Shown here piece after piece: positions 1-8,252 of a stretch of DNA of 31,206 nucleotides (position 1 is its first letter; every line of letters starts with the position of its first letter). The position numbers and the translations under genes were made by a program. This stretch comes from a virus. The stretch spans positions 1 through 31,206 of IMG/VR virus record IMGVR_UViG_3300020175_001475; one strand, written 5' to 3'. The notes beneath the pieces were generated by a model. The model was not told the origin of the DNA, searched no databases, and saw only the letters and a list, made by a program, of their open reading frames with translations.

Positions 1-306
1 TTAATATTTAGTAAATGTCATATCAAAAAAGCTAAGGCTCAGCTCGATAATGAGGCTACCTCACTCGATAAGACAGCAGATACTTATGATTACGATTTAG
101 AAGAGATTGAAATTATAAAAAACCTGCTTGATGAGATTCCCGAAGAATTTATAGATGAGCTAGATGAATGCGCCACATATAAAGACTTACTAGAGGCATG
201 GCCACCGCTACTATTACCAGCGCCACAGTTTATTATCGATCAGCAATCTGGTAGAAATATTTTTGACATACTAGAGAGACAAATCGAATGGGAGCTTTAT
301 GATTGA
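1..306 (+). CDS. Small helical protein, C-terminal part (paralog of the gene at 5362-5739)
   Basis: This reading frame is open from the first base and stops at TGA 304-306, so its start lies outside the window. The visible 101 residues are rich in Asp, Glu, Leu and Lys and look helical. The tail has a YKDLLEAWPPLLLPAPQFII stretch that matches the IKDVLTYWPTLFLPYPSFVE stretch of the protein at 5362-5739, so the two are paralogs. It overlaps the aminotransferase start at 299 by 8 bases. I do not recognise the family and assign no function. Its place at the head of a glycan cassette suggests an accessory or scaffold role; that part is inference. Confidence 0.8.
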   Translation, partial: LIFSKCHIKKAKAQLDNEATSLDKTADTYDYDLEEIEIIKNLLDEIPEEFIDELDECATYKDLLEAWPPLLLPAPQFIIDQQSGRNIFDILERQIEWELYD

Positions 307-1171
307 TCTATCTAAGAACATACACTATGATGAGATTTTTTTAGGTCAACTTCAAATATGTTTGAGTAGCCTTAATATTGGTAGTAATGAACTGCTGAGG
401 GATGATGGTGTTATAGATATTATATCTAGCTACTATAATATTGATAAGAAAAATTTATCGATAGGTTTTGGGTCTGGAGATGTATTGAAGAGAATTATAG
501 ATTTACCAGAAGTAGATCACTTATATGTTGTTGAACCGACGTTTAGAGGTGCGATGGTATACGCTCGTAATAAAGGCATATCATACAGACCGTTACATTA
601 CACTACATTTAACGAAGTACAACTATCATCACTCCCCACCAATGGTATTATTTATATAGCAAACCCGAACGGTAATAACGGTCACAGTTTTAAAAGAGAA
701 GACCTACTCGCGATCATTAAACGTAGTAAGTTAACTATCCTAGATGAAGCGTACATTGAGTTTGGTGGTGAGTCACTTATAACTAATGTAAGTGATAAGT
801 TAATAGTATTGAGAACATTTAGTAAGAGTTTAGGTATGCCTGGTATTAGGTGCGGTTTTGCAGTATCATCAGAGTCAAATATTAATAAGCTAAGAAAACG
901 TGATTTACTGTATAACTCTACAAGTTTAGCATATCATATCTTAAACGAAAAAATTGATCAGATACCGCTAATTGTTGATAGAATGAAGCAAGGTAAGGAT
1001 TTTTTACAACAGAATTTTAATCATATAAAATCTGATGGTAATTATGTTTTATTGGATACTAAGTATGCCGATACATTTAGTAAATTTTGTAAATTCTCCA
1101 CGCGCGGCGATTACTTGAGGATAGCATTAACAAATAAAAGATTATTAAAGGAATGTCTACGGATGGGTTAA
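299..1171 (+). CDS. HisC/CobD-like class I/II PLP aminotransferase
   Basis: A fold-type I PLP enzyme close to the histidinol-phosphate aminotransferase and threonine-phosphate decarboxylase group. Visible motifs are IANPNGNNG (PLP-contacting Asn), LDEAYIEF (Asp for the pyridine nitrogen) and TFSKSLGMPGIRCGF, with the Schiff-base Lys at about residue 176. A C-terminal GDYLRIAL Arg would bind the substrate carboxylate or phosphate. At 290 aa it is shorter than typical HisC (about 350), mainly at the N-terminus, but all catalytic parts are present. It overlaps both neighbours, so it sits inside a polycistronic glycan operon. It most likely aminates a sugar or a small linker rather than making histidine. 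The family is clear; the substrate is unknown. Confidence 0.85.
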   Translation: MIDLSKNIHYDEIFLGQLQICLSSLNIGSNELLRDDGVIDIISSYYNIDKKNLSIGFGSGDVLKRIIDLPEVDHLYVVEPTFRGAMVYARNKGISYRPLHYTTFNEVQLSSLPTNGIIYIANPNGNNGHSFKREDLLAIIKRSKLTILDEAYIEFGGESLITNVSDKLIVLRTFSKSLGMPGIRCGFAVSSESNINKLRKRDLLYNSTSLAYHILNEKIDQIPLIVDRMKQGKDFLQQNFNHIKSDGNYVLLDTKYADTFSKFCKFSTRGDYLRIALTNKRLLKECLRMG

Positions 1172-2010
1172 ATATATCTGATCATAGGGATGCTCAATCT
1201 AATATAGATAAAGCTAGTAATATATACTCTATGCTACGTGCTGTTGAGATTAACCCAACTGAGCTATGTAACCGGCGGTGCTCATTTTGCCCTAGACATG
1301 ATTCTAAACTATATCCAAACACTAATAACCATATAAGTGTAGATACAGTTAAGAGTCTATGTAACAGCTTAAGAGATATTAATTTTAATAATAGAGTAGG
1401 GTTCGTTGGTTTTGGTGAGCCTTTATTACATGAAGATATATACGAATGTATCCGAGTCACTAGAGATATACTACCTGGTCTAAAGTGGCTAGAGATTAAT
1501 ACGAACGGCGATTTATTAGATAGAGAGACCTTAGAGAACCTTCATACAGCAGGTTGCTCTCACATTGCAGTAAGTATGTACGACGAGGATATAACTGATA
1601 GACTAACAGCGATGAAGGAGGATATACCTATTAATTTCATATTCAGACATCACTACGATAAGAGTAATAATTATAATCTGAATATAGTTAATAGGTCAGA
1701 ATTACTAAAAGGCGATGCCACAGCTTATTTCGATACACCGTGCCATATTCCATTTTATAAAGCCATGATTGATTGGAATGGCGATGTATTGTTATGTAAT
1801 AATGATTGGAAGAGAAGTAAAATATATGGCAATATAAACGAAGTAAGTTTTGATAAAATTTGGTTTGGTGATGAGTTGAATGCTCATAGAGATAAGCTGA
1901 TGTGTAGTAGATCGCATTGCGATCCATGTAAGAACTGCTCTGTTGGTGGATTATTAAGAGGAGCTGAATCAATAGAGGTGTATACCGAATATCATGAAAG
2001 AGTGCATTAA
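1153..2010 (+). CDS. Radical SAM enzyme with SPASM-like C-terminus (first of two)
   Basis: Residues 31-50 carry the radical SAM cluster motif C39-x3-C43-x2-C46 (ELCNRRCSFCPRH), followed by a GFGEPLLH segment equivalent to the GGEP SAM-binding strand. The C-terminal third has several more cysteines (CHIPFYKAM, LLCNNDW, then CSRSHCDPCKNCS) typical of a SPASM auxiliary Fe-S domain, as in peptide- and sugar-modifying radical SAM proteins. The start at 1153 overlaps the aminotransferase by 19 bases; an internal Met at residue 27 is a possible alternative. It is followed by a glycosyltransferase, so oxidation, epimerisation or other C-H chemistry on a glycan is a reasonable inference. The exact reaction cannot be read. 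Confidence 0.85.
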   Translation: MSTDGLNISDHRDAQSNIDKASNIYSMLRAVEINPTELCNRRCSFCPRHDSKLYPNTNNHISVDTVKSLCNSLRDINFNNRVGFVGFGEPLLHEDIYECIRVTRDILPGLKWLEINTNGDLLDRETLENLHTAGCSHIAVSMYDEDITDRLTAMKEDIPINFIFRHHYDKSNNYNLNIVNRSELLKGDATAYFDTPCHIPFYKAMIDWNGDVLLCNNDWKRSKIYGNINEVSFDKIWFGDELNAHRDKLMCSRSHCDPCKNCSVGGLLRGAESIEVYTEYHERVH

Positions 2011-2677
2011 TATTTTTATCGGGTTAGATGAAGCGCATCCCGAAGCATATGATGTATGTCGTGAAAGCATATTAAAAGGTAATAAGAAGTATGAGCTTAA
2101 TATTAAACCTATTAATTATAATACTGTTTCAGACTATTACAGAGCTAGGAATGAAACAGAATCTACTCAATTCTCGTTCGCTCGTTTCTGGACTCCATGG
2201 GAAAGCAACCGAACAGGGGTAAGTATATTTGTGGATAGCGATTTCGTCTTCTTGGAGTCCATAGATAATCTTATTGATCTATATGATGATCGATATGCTG
2301 TAATGTGTTGTAAGCATAAAGATTACGAACCTAAAGGCGACGTTAAGATGGGAGGTAAATTACAATCTAAGTACCCGAGGAAGAATTGGAGTAGTTTAAT
2401 TATTTTTAACAATTCATATCTAGCAAACGATGCATTATGTCCTATATTTTTAAATACATATACAGGTGCACACTTGCATAGATTCGAATGGCTTCAAGAT
2501 AGTGAAATTGGCTCAATACCTGTGGAGTGGAACTGGCTAGTTGATTACTATACGGAGACAGAGAGCTTCAAACCCAAAGCCCTCCATTATACTGATGGTG
2601 GTCCGTGGTTGAACCAACATAAGAACTGCTCCTATAATAAGATTTGGAAAGCAATACATAATGAGATATCTAGATAA
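1994..2677 (+). CDS. GT-A fold glycosyltransferase (GT8-like)
   Basis: A 227-aa protein with a nucleotide-sugar-binding DxD motif (D81-S-D83 in SIFVDSDFVFLE) and a GT8-like layout: an N-terminal beta strand (INIFIGLDEAHPEA), a SFARFW helix before the DSD, then a KNWSSLIIFNN segment resembling the acceptor-loop region and a late ALHYTDGGPW resembling the H-x-x-G-x-x-K/P-W metal-binding end of GT8 enzymes. It begins inside the radical SAM gene (17-base overlap) and ends inside the next radical SAM gene, so the three are probably translationally coupled. Donor and acceptor are unknown. It should act in the cytoplasm on a nucleotide-activated sugar. Confidence 0.75.
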   Translation: MKECINIFIGLDEAHPEAYDVCRESILKGNKKYELNIKPINYNTVSDYYRARNETESTQFSFARFWTPWESNRTGVSIFVDSDFVFLESIDNLIDLYDDRYAVMCCKHKDYEPKGDVKMGGKLQSKYPRKNWSSLIIFNNSYLANDALCPIFLNTYTGAHLHRFEWLQDSEIGSIPVEWNWLVDYYTETESFKPKALHYTDGGPWLNQHKNCSYNKIWKAIHNEISR

Positions 2678-3605
2678 TTTTTTAAATAACCATGATAGAG
2701 AAGTAGATGAGGGTGCATTTAAACCCCACACTCTTAATGAGAAATTTGGTAAGATGGTTAATATGCAGACTATTTTTAATTGTAACCTGAATTGCTGTTT
2801 TTGTAGAGGATCTATACCTAATATAAAGGAATTATCAAGGGTAAAGACAATGACGCAAACTAATTTCGAGATATTTGTTAATAAATTTGCTGATTATGGT
2901 ATAAAGTATATTGAGTTAACACCGGCGATTGGTGAGCCTTTTTTAGATAAGGAGTTTGATAAAAAGCTAAAATATTTAGAATCAAAAAAAGAGATTGATC
3001 ATTATCTCGTAACGACTAACTTAACAATACTTCAGCCTAAGCATTTCGAATTACTTAAGAACTTAAAAAAACTTATTTTAACGGTATCATTATACGGGTA
3101 CGATAGCGAGTCTTTTAGCGCAAATACCAATAAAGATAACTTTAAGGTGTTTGAAGAAAAATTTAATACCTTATTTGATACCCTAAATGAAGGTGTTGAT
3201 TTTTTAGTTGAAATAAACATAAGATGTGGTCGACACTTAACTGAATTTCCTAAGAACGATCTCTATATTAAGCTTTTACGACTTAATAAGTTAAAGAACG
3301 TTAAAATAAATCAAGAGGATATATACAACCATAATAGAGGAGATAATTTAAAGGATTTCGAAACGGAAAAGAGGCCTAGGTCAGGTATTTGCCCCTTCGG
3401 ACCAGGTGTAGGTGGAGGTGTTTTACCTAATGGTGATTTTCTATTCTGCCCGTTTAATGATCTTAATAATACCGGTGTTGTTGGTAATCTTTTTAAACAG
3501 TCCTTAGAGGAAATATATAATAGTGACGGTTGGAAGAGAGTTGTTACTGAGCATAAGCAAGATAAATATACAGGTATATGCGAGAATTGTACAGAGACCT
3601 GGTAG
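2661..3605 (+). CDS. Radical SAM enzyme with SPASM-like C-terminus (second of two)
   Basis: A 314-aa radical SAM protein. The cluster motif is C41-x3-C45-x2-C48 (CNLNCCFCRG), followed by an AIGEPFLD strand. The C-terminus has CPFGPGVGGG, a strand LPNGDFLFCPF, and a final CENCTETW pair, fitting an auxiliary Fe-S SPASM or twitch domain. It is only distantly similar to the enzyme at 1153-2010, so the two probably perform different steps. The TAG stop falls 25 bases after the next gene's start. The alternation radical SAM, GT, radical SAM, GT in one operon suggests each transferase is paired with a tailoring enzyme; this is inference. Confidence 0.85.
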   Translation: MRYLDNFLNNHDREVDEGAFKPHTLNEKFGKMVNMQTIFNCNLNCCFCRGSIPNIKELSRVKTMTQTNFEIFVNKFADYGIKYIELTPAIGEPFLDKEFDKKLKYLESKKEIDHYLVTTNLTILQPKHFELLKNLKKLILTVSLYGYDSESFSANTNKDNFKVFEEKFNTLFDTLNEGVDFLVEINIRCGRHLTEFPKNDLYIKLLRLNKLKNVKINQEDIYNHNRGDNLKDFETEKRPRSGICPFGPGVGGGVLPNGDFLFCPFNDLNNTGVVGNLFKQSLEEIYNSDGWKRVVTEHKQDKYTGICENCTETW

Positions 3606-4387
3606 GTAAAGATGTAATTACCTTTACATCAGATAAAAACTACATACCGTTCGCAAAAATATTAATCAATTCAATTCAAAAAAATTCTCCAAACGTAGAA
3701 ATTGTTGGGAGATTTGTCAATTGCGAAGACGAAGATCTAGCTTGTTTTGATAGCATTAGTATTATTTCAGATAAAACAGAACTATCCACGGTACGTAATT
3801 TAAAAACAAAAGAGGGTCTGTACGCGGTAGATAAAGAGGATCTTGTTCTTAAAAATAAAACTACGATTAAACCGCTGAGATTGTTCTATAGCGAGCTTAT
3901 AGCTTATTGCTCAAATATAAAATTTGATACCTTGAAGAGGCTGCTTAAACTTCAGGTAGGGAGTGTAATTTATCTTGACGTTGACTCAATAGTAAGAGGC
4001 GAAGTATATAGACTATTTGCTGATTTAAGTAAACATGACTTTTGCTTTTTCAAAGATAAGCCATATAGCGAGCAATTAGATACTAAAAGACTTATTGATG
4101 AGGATTTTTTGTATCACGGTGGATTAATAGGTGTCCATAATAATAAAGATACACGAGATATAATTAAATGGGCTTGTAGTGTTGTTAATGCAGAAATTTT
4201 TGACTGGGATGTGGATGAGAGAATAATTACTGAGTTCTTAGAGTTATCTAAAAGTATAAAGAATATAGATAAAAAATATAAAGACGAGGATTTAGAGAGT
4301 GGTTCTATAATTTGGTCTGGTTCCGGGAATACAAAATTTACGCACGACAGATATATAGAAGAATGTAAAAAGTATGGTGATCTATAA
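3578..4387 (+). CDS. GT8-like glycosyltransferase (paralog of 10757-11521)
   Basis: A 269-aa GT-A fold protein. It opens with VITFTSDKNYIPFAKILINSI, as in GT8 enzymes, and has the metal and nucleotide-sugar motif D134-V-D136 (VIYLDVDSIV). The C-terminus has the signature SGSIIWSGSGNTKFTHDRY, closely matched by DDSYMWSGDSICKYNERF in the protein at 10757-11521, and the two DVD motifs lie at almost the same residue number, so these are paralogs. The first about 10 residues lie within the overlap with the upstream gene and may not align with the family. Substrate unknown. Confidence 0.75.
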   Translation: MRELYRDLVGKDVITFTSDKNYIPFAKILINSIQKNSPNVEIVGRFVNCEDEDLACFDSISIISDKTELSTVRNLKTKEGLYAVDKEDLVLKNKTTIKPLRLFYSELIAYCSNIKFDTLKRLLKLQVGSVIYLDVDSIVRGEVYRLFADLSKHDFCFFKDKPYSEQLDTKRLIDEDFLYHGGLIGVHNNKDTRDIIKWACSVVNAEIFDWDVDERIITEFLELSKSIKNIDKKYKDEDLESGSIIWSGSGNTKFTHDRYIEECKKYGDL

Positions 4388-5369
4388 TAAACATAGCTAT
4401 CTCCCGAAATATTATGAAACATTACCGGACGATGAGGTATCTACTTTTTTAAAGTTTCATCATTGTCATTTAAATTTTTTAAAAACCAGGAATTATATTA
4501 AAGGTTTAAATTTACATGAACTCACTCTAGATAGTTTAGTAGACTATCTTTATTCTGAGTTATATAAAGAAAAATTTAAAAAGAGTGATATTGTAAGGAA
4601 CGGTTATCGTATAAATTGCAAGCAATACACGAAACTAAAAAAGAATAACTTCAAAATAGAGTATAGCTCTGTGCCGCGTTTTGATTATGGTACCGGAGCG
4701 TTTAAAGTGAAGGTAGGTGATATTAAGACAGCAGTATTAGACCCGAACATTGTTAATATTGGTAAGCGAACACTTGTTATATATTTCCGTGGGCCGTGGA
4801 GAGATTTGGAAAATACAGCTAGTATGGATATATTTCATACTATTTTAATTTATAAAATTATTGAAAAATACATAGATAATAATAATTTTAAATATTTTAA
4901 TAATATTTTAATCGTCAGAGCAGCGCCACTGCATGAAAGATTTGAAATATTTGATGATTTAAAACTTAATCATAGTTTTGAAACAGGGAATAATTTTATT
5001 ACTCAGACTTGCTTATATTCTAATACACTACATTTTAATGGCGGTGCTTTACCGGATTTAAATTCATATACTATACCTATAATATCAAAACAGTTTATTC
5101 ATTTTAATAATTCTAATATTAAAGGCGTGGATCGCGATCTTGTTTTAGACGCGATATATCCTGAAATACAGTATAAGGGCAACATAAAAAATTACAGCGA
5201 AGATCCAGAACTTTATTACGGTGGTAAAGCTTCTTGCTGGCGCGATGTTTGTTCAAATAATACAAATCTAAAAATTATTGAAAACTGCGCGGCATCAAAT
5301 ATATTAAACCTGGTCACCAATGTTATAGGCAATATATACAAGCTAGAAAATAAGATAGATAATGAATGA
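4374..5369 (+). CDS. Unrecognised 331-aa protein in the glycan cassette
   Basis: I do not recognise this protein. It is rich in Asn, Ile and aromatic residues, has no signal peptide or obvious membrane segment, and is especially AT-rich around 4850-4910. Notable segments are a LVIYFRGPWRDLEN strand-turn, ILIVRAAPLHERFE, and a C-terminal cluster GGKASCWRDVCSNN with a later Cys in IENCAAS. The beta-alpha alternation could fit a Rossmann or GT-B-like domain, but no catalytic motif is convincing. It overlaps the GT8-like gene by 14 bases and the next small gene by 8, so it belongs to the same transcript and probably the same pathway. An acceptor-modifying transferase or nucleotide-sugar enzyme is possible. 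Confidence 0.7.
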   Translation: MVIYNKHSYLPKYYETLPDDEVSTFLKFHHCHLNFLKTRNYIKGLNLHELTLDSLVDYLYSELYKEKFKKSDIVRNGYRINCKQYTKLKKNNFKIEYSSVPRFDYGTGAFKVKVGDIKTAVLDPNIVNIGKRTLVIYFRGPWRDLENTASMDIFHTILIYKIIEKYIDNNNFKYFNNILIVRAAPLHERFEIFDDLKLNHSFETGNNFITQTCLYSNTLHFNGGALPDLNSYTIPIISKQFIHFNNSNIKGVDRDLVLDAIYPEIQYKGNIKNYSEDPELYYGGKASCWRDVCSNNTNLKIIENCAASNILNLVTNVIGNIYKLENKIDNE

Positions 5370-5739
5370 ATTACTTAAAATTTTTAAAGTTGAGTCAGAA
5401 GAAGAGCTTATGAATATGAATATAAGTGTCGCTACTCGTATATGGTTTGAATTTATACTGACCTATAAGGAAAGAATATTACAAGAAATGGACAGAGATC
5501 TTGCTGATACTCTAGATATACCTGTACCTGGCTATGAATATCAAGGCTCAGAATATAAAGGTGATAGAGATAGACTAAGGAAGGAGTTACTATTTACTAA
5601 AAATCTTATTGAGAAAACAACACCCTATGAAGAAGAAAGGCAATTTCAAAGCATCAAAGATGTCTTAACGTATTGGCCGACACTTTTTTTACCGTACCCT
5701 AGCTTTGTCGAAAAATACTATCAACAGCGGATCGATTAG
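5362..5739 (+). CDS. Small helical protein, paralog of the gene ending at 306
   Basis: A 125-aa, mostly helical, charged protein. Its tail IKDVLTYWPTLFLPYPSFVE matches the tail of the partial protein at 1-306 (D-x-L-x-x-WP-x-L-x-LP-x-P-x-F). No catalytic motif or membrane segment is visible. It ends the first + strand run; its last 41 bases overlap the convergent gene at 5699-6112. Two copies bracketing the aminotransferase, radical SAM and GT block suggest either a conserved partner of each sub-cassette or a relic of duplication. Function unknown. Confidence 0.75.
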   Translation: MNELLKIFKVESEEELMNMNISVATRIWFEFILTYKERILQEMDRDLADTLDIPVPGYEYQGSEYKGDRDRLRKELLFTKNLIEKTTPYEEERQFQSIKDVLTYWPTLFLPYPSFVEKYYQQRID

Positions 5740-6112
5740 CTATATATAAGTGCCTCAATAGAGGGATATCAGTAGTTGTAATATCAATTACATCTTTTTT
5801 CTCTAGTTTAGGAATAGGTAATTGTCTATCTATTTTTTCTTTTAAAATACTATACGCGCCTCCAGGCACTATCATGAGCTCATGAAGACATGAGTGACTC
5901 GGATTACTCATAAATTTCTTATCCATAACAAGATACATTACTATAATATATTCATATACTACTTTCTTAAAATCACTATTGTTAGTTTCTTGGATCAGAT
6001 AATTTAGAGCCATAAAGATATCTGTTGCCGATTTAATACCTTCTCTATTAATTGGCGTAAATTTAAGTATGTTTAATATACTACAAACTCTTTTATTAAT
6101 ATCGTCGTACAC
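5699..6112 (-). CDS. Hypothetical protein on the opposite strand
   Basis: A 137-aa protein starting with GTG at 6112. Five bases upstream of the start is a late-box-like TGTAAATA (6118-6125 on the - strand), the same geometry as other late genes here, which supports the GTG start. The product is helical, with a VVYEYIIVMYLVMDK hydrophobic helix but no clear transmembrane anchor. I do not recognise it. It is the only - strand gene in the first 13.6 kb and overlaps the convergent gene at 5362-5739 by 41 bases at the 3' end. Confidence 0.6.
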   Translation of the reverse strand: MYDDINKRVCSILNILKFTPINREGIKSATDIFMALNYLIQETNNSDFKKVVYEYIIVMYLVMDKKFMSNPSHSCLHELMIVPGGAYSILKEKIDRQLPIPKLEKKDVIDITTTDIPLLRHLYIANRSAVDSIFRQS

Positions 6113-6117
6113 ATTGA

Positions 6118-6125
6118 TATTTACA
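6118..6125 (-). promoter_or_regulatory. T4-type late box TGTAAATA, 5 nt before GTG
   Basis: TGTAAATA on the - strand lies 5 bases before the GTG at 6112. It shares the TAAATA core and spacing with the boxes at 13249, 19573 and 19816. It differs from the best late boxes at the first bases, so it is a moderate call. Confidence 0.4.
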
Positions 6126-6126
6126 A

Positions 6127-6154
6127 TTGCATTTATGAGAATATATACTAAAAT
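6127..6154 (+). promoter_or_regulatory. Sigma70-like promoter TTGCAT-16-TAAAAT
   Basis: TTGCAT (6127-6132) and TAAAAT (6149-6154) are separated by 16 bases. The ATG at 6163 is 8 bases past the -10 box, so the predicted transcript start is about 2 bases before the start codon. It overlaps the divergent late box at 6118-6125. Confidence 0.55.
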
Positions 6155-6162
6155 ATTTAATA

Positions 6163-6705
6163 ATGAAAGTTTGTAGAGAGTTTCTTACTAAAGAGAAAAA
6201 GGATGCACTCTCTGTATTTTTAGAAAACTCTTCGTACTGGGAGAGTTTTAGTGACAGTAAACATACAGAAAGAGACGCCTTTAACTTTACATTAAAGGCA
6301 GACGAACTACCTGATTTCCTCTCAGAATTTAAAACACCAAAGCATAACCTATATCACTTCGTCGCTATAAGAACATATAAAAGTGGTAGTATTGAAGAGC
6401 ACGCCGACTTCGCTCTAGGAGAAGTACTAATACACAAACAACCCGGGATGCTTATTAGCAAGCCAGAGACGGTTGTCTATTATGAAACTATTGATCCTAA
6501 TATGGAGGGGGGTGAATTAGTGATTGACCAGAATACGTTCAAGCCAATAGAAAACGCTGCAGTAATAATATCACCGAATACGCCTCACGCAGTTACAGCG
6601 ATTGAAGAAACAGATAAACCGAGGGTTGTTTTAGTGTGTGAGCGATATAGAGTATTATCAAAGTATCTTAAGGATATTAAGACCCCAGAATATAAAAAAG
6701 GTTAA
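6163..6705 (+). CDS. 2-oxoglutarate/Fe(II)-dependent oxygenase (P4H-like)
   Basis: A 180-aa double-stranded beta-helix oxygenase. The iron triad is visible as H80-x-D82 (EEHADFAL) and H142 (NTPHAVTAI), with R154 (PRVVLV) placed to bind 2-oxoglutarate. The length fits the small prolyl-4-hydroxylase-like oxygenases common in marine phages. Such enzymes use O2 and 2-oxoglutarate to hydroxylate proteins, nucleobases or sugars; the substrate here is not evident. It has its own sigma70-like promoter and is followed by the epimerase after a one-base gap, so hydroxylation of a sugar or glycoprotein in this pathway is plausible. Confidence 0.8.
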   Translation: MKVCREFLTKEKKDALSVFLENSSYWESFSDSKHTERDAFNFTLKADELPDFLSEFKTPKHNLYHFVAIRTYKSGSIEEHADFALGEVLIHKQPGMLISKPETVVYYETIDPNMEGGELVIDQNTFKPIENAAVIISPNTPHAVTAIEETDKPRVVLVCERYRVLSKYLKDIKTPEYKKG

Positions 6706-6706
6706 T

Positions 6707-7666
6707 ATGAACATAGCAATCGTAGGAGGCGCTGGCTTTATCGGCAGACACACCGCTCGTGAACTTATATCGCACGGGCATACCGTATCAATATTTGATA
6801 ATAACTTAGCTAACTGTCATGACTTCTTTAGTGAGGCAGAAATTCTGAGTTTACAGTTTGTGTATTGTGAGGCTCAGGATTATCGTATGCTTAAGAGTAT
6901 GTTATCATACGGTGACGGGTTTAGCGCCGTATATATGCTTGCAGCTATATCAGATAGTAAGGAAAATCTAGCTGATATACCTCATGCAGTTAGTACTAAC
7001 ATTATGTGCCTCGCAAATACGTTAGAAGCCGCAAATAGTCTAAAGATACCGCGAATTATATTTTCATCTACTGTGTGGGTGTACAGTATATCACCAGATA
7101 CTCAAGTGAATGAGGAGTCTCCTCTACATATGAACAGCTCTGACCATGTTTATACAACATGTAAGGTAGCGTGTGAGGCTCTAGTGCGTAATTTTTGTGC
7201 TGTTAAGGACATAGATTACACTATATTACGGTATGGTATTGCATACGGCCCTGGTTGTCACCCAGATACCGTTATGTCTCGGTTTATAACCAACGCAATT
7301 ACCAGTGTTCCGCTCACTATAACCGGGGATGGGAACATTTACAGGAACTTCTTGAACGTAAATGATCACGCTAAGGGGAACTGCCTAGCTTTATGTGATG
7401 AAGCAAAAAATGAGACTATCAATCTTGAAGGTCCTGAAAAAATAACACTCACTGAAGTCGCAGAAAGGGTCAAAGAGCTGCATTCAGGTGATACTATTAT
7501 TGAATTTACAGGGAAACGGCATGGTGACTATATAGGCAAGGTAGTTGATAATAAGAAAGCTGCAGCTATACTAGGCTGGAAACCTACAATTGATTTTAAA
7601 ACAGGTTCTAAAACACTTTATGAGTACATCAAAAAAGATATTAATAATAGCGCCGCATGCGGATGA
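6707..7666 (+). CDS. NAD-dependent epimerase/dehydratase (extended SDR)
   Basis: A 319-aa extended short-chain dehydrogenase acting on nucleotide sugars. The NAD-binding G7-G-x-G10-x-x-G13 (IAIVGGAGFIGRH) starts right at the chosen ATG at 6707, which is why that start is preferred over an upstream in-frame one. The catalytic Tyr149-x-x-x-Lys153 (VYTTCK) and the upstream SSTVWVY serine are present, and RNFLNVNDHAKG matches the substrate-binding part of UDP-glucose 4-epimerase-like enzymes. The 3' end overlaps the PIG-L deacetylase gene by 47 bases. The exact sugar product cannot be set from sequence. Confidence 0.85.
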   Translation: MNIAIVGGAGFIGRHTARELISHGHTVSIFDNNLANCHDFFSEAEILSLQFVYCEAQDYRMLKSMLSYGDGFSAVYMLAAISDSKENLADIPHAVSTNIMCLANTLEAANSLKIPRIIFSSTVWVYSISPDTQVNEESPLHMNSSDHVYTTCKVACEALVRNFCAVKDIDYTILRYGIAYGPGCHPDTVMSRFITNAITSVPLTITGDGNIYRNFLNVNDHAKGNCLALCDEAKNETINLEGPEKITLTEVAERVKELHSGDTIIEFTGKRHGDYIGKVVDNKKAAAILGWKPTIDFKTGSKTLYEYIKKDINNSAACG

Positions 7667-8252
7667 TGAGGTATTAGGTGTCGGTGGCACTACACAAAAG
7701 CTTATCAGAGAAGGTCATGATGTATATCTTATTATATGTTGTACACGCGAAAAAGACATTGAAGAATATAAAGAATGTACTACACACTTTAAGCAAACAT
7801 TTCGCTTACCTTTTGAAGACGAGTCTCTAGAGGCACAAGTAACTCCTCTACTAAAGAGTATCGAGGAGGTATATACGGTTATAAAGCCAGATTGGACTTT
7901 TATACCTCGTGAGAATGACCTTAATCTAGATCATAGAGCGGTACATAGAGCGTGTGAAGTAGTTCTTAGACGGTATCAAGAACATGCGCCAGTTAAGATT
8001 TTCGAGTACGAAATACCTTCTTCAACTACTCAGTCCTTTGATAATAATTTTAAAGGTAATGTGTATATACCGCTGACCCGCAATGACATTCTCACTAAGA
8101 TAGATTTACTCACATCATATATACATGAAGTGAGAGTGTACCCTAATCCTAGAAGTAGCGAGGGCCTTCTCACTTACGCTAAATTTAGAGGTATGGAGTG
8201 TGATGCTGAATATGCTGAATACTTTAACTTAATATACTCAAAAGACTTATGA
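7620..8252 (+). CDS. PIG-L/LmbE-family N-deacetylase
   Basis: A 210-aa zinc-dependent deacetylase of the PIG-L family. The family motif AP-H13-A-D15-D16-E (IIAPHADDEVLGVGGT) gives the metal ligands and catalytic Asp, and the second motif LDHRAVHRA gives the distal His. The ATG at 7620 is chosen because it places the first strand (KKILIIAPHADDE) at the usual distance. Family members remove N-acetyl groups from GlcNAc-type sugars or related amides. Next to an epimerase, an aminotransferase and an amidinotransferase, it may free an amine for further modification; this is inference. It overlaps the next gene by 4 bases. Confidence 0.85.
   Translation: MSTSKKILIIAPHADDEVLGVGGTTQKLIREGHDVYLIICCTREKDIEEYKECTTHFKQTFRLPFEDESLEAQVTPLLKSIEEVYTVIKPDWTFIPRENDLNLDHRAVHRACEVVLRRYQEHAPVKIFEYEIPSSTTQSFDNNFKGNVYIPLTRNDILTKIDLLTSYIHEVRVYPNPRSSEGLLTYAKFRGMECDAEYAEYFNLIYSKDL

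Noticed and set aside
1194-1460. - strand open frame inside the first radical SAM gene
   Set aside because: It lies wholly within a convincing gene on the other strand, has no promoter or protein family pattern, and is explained as a shadow.
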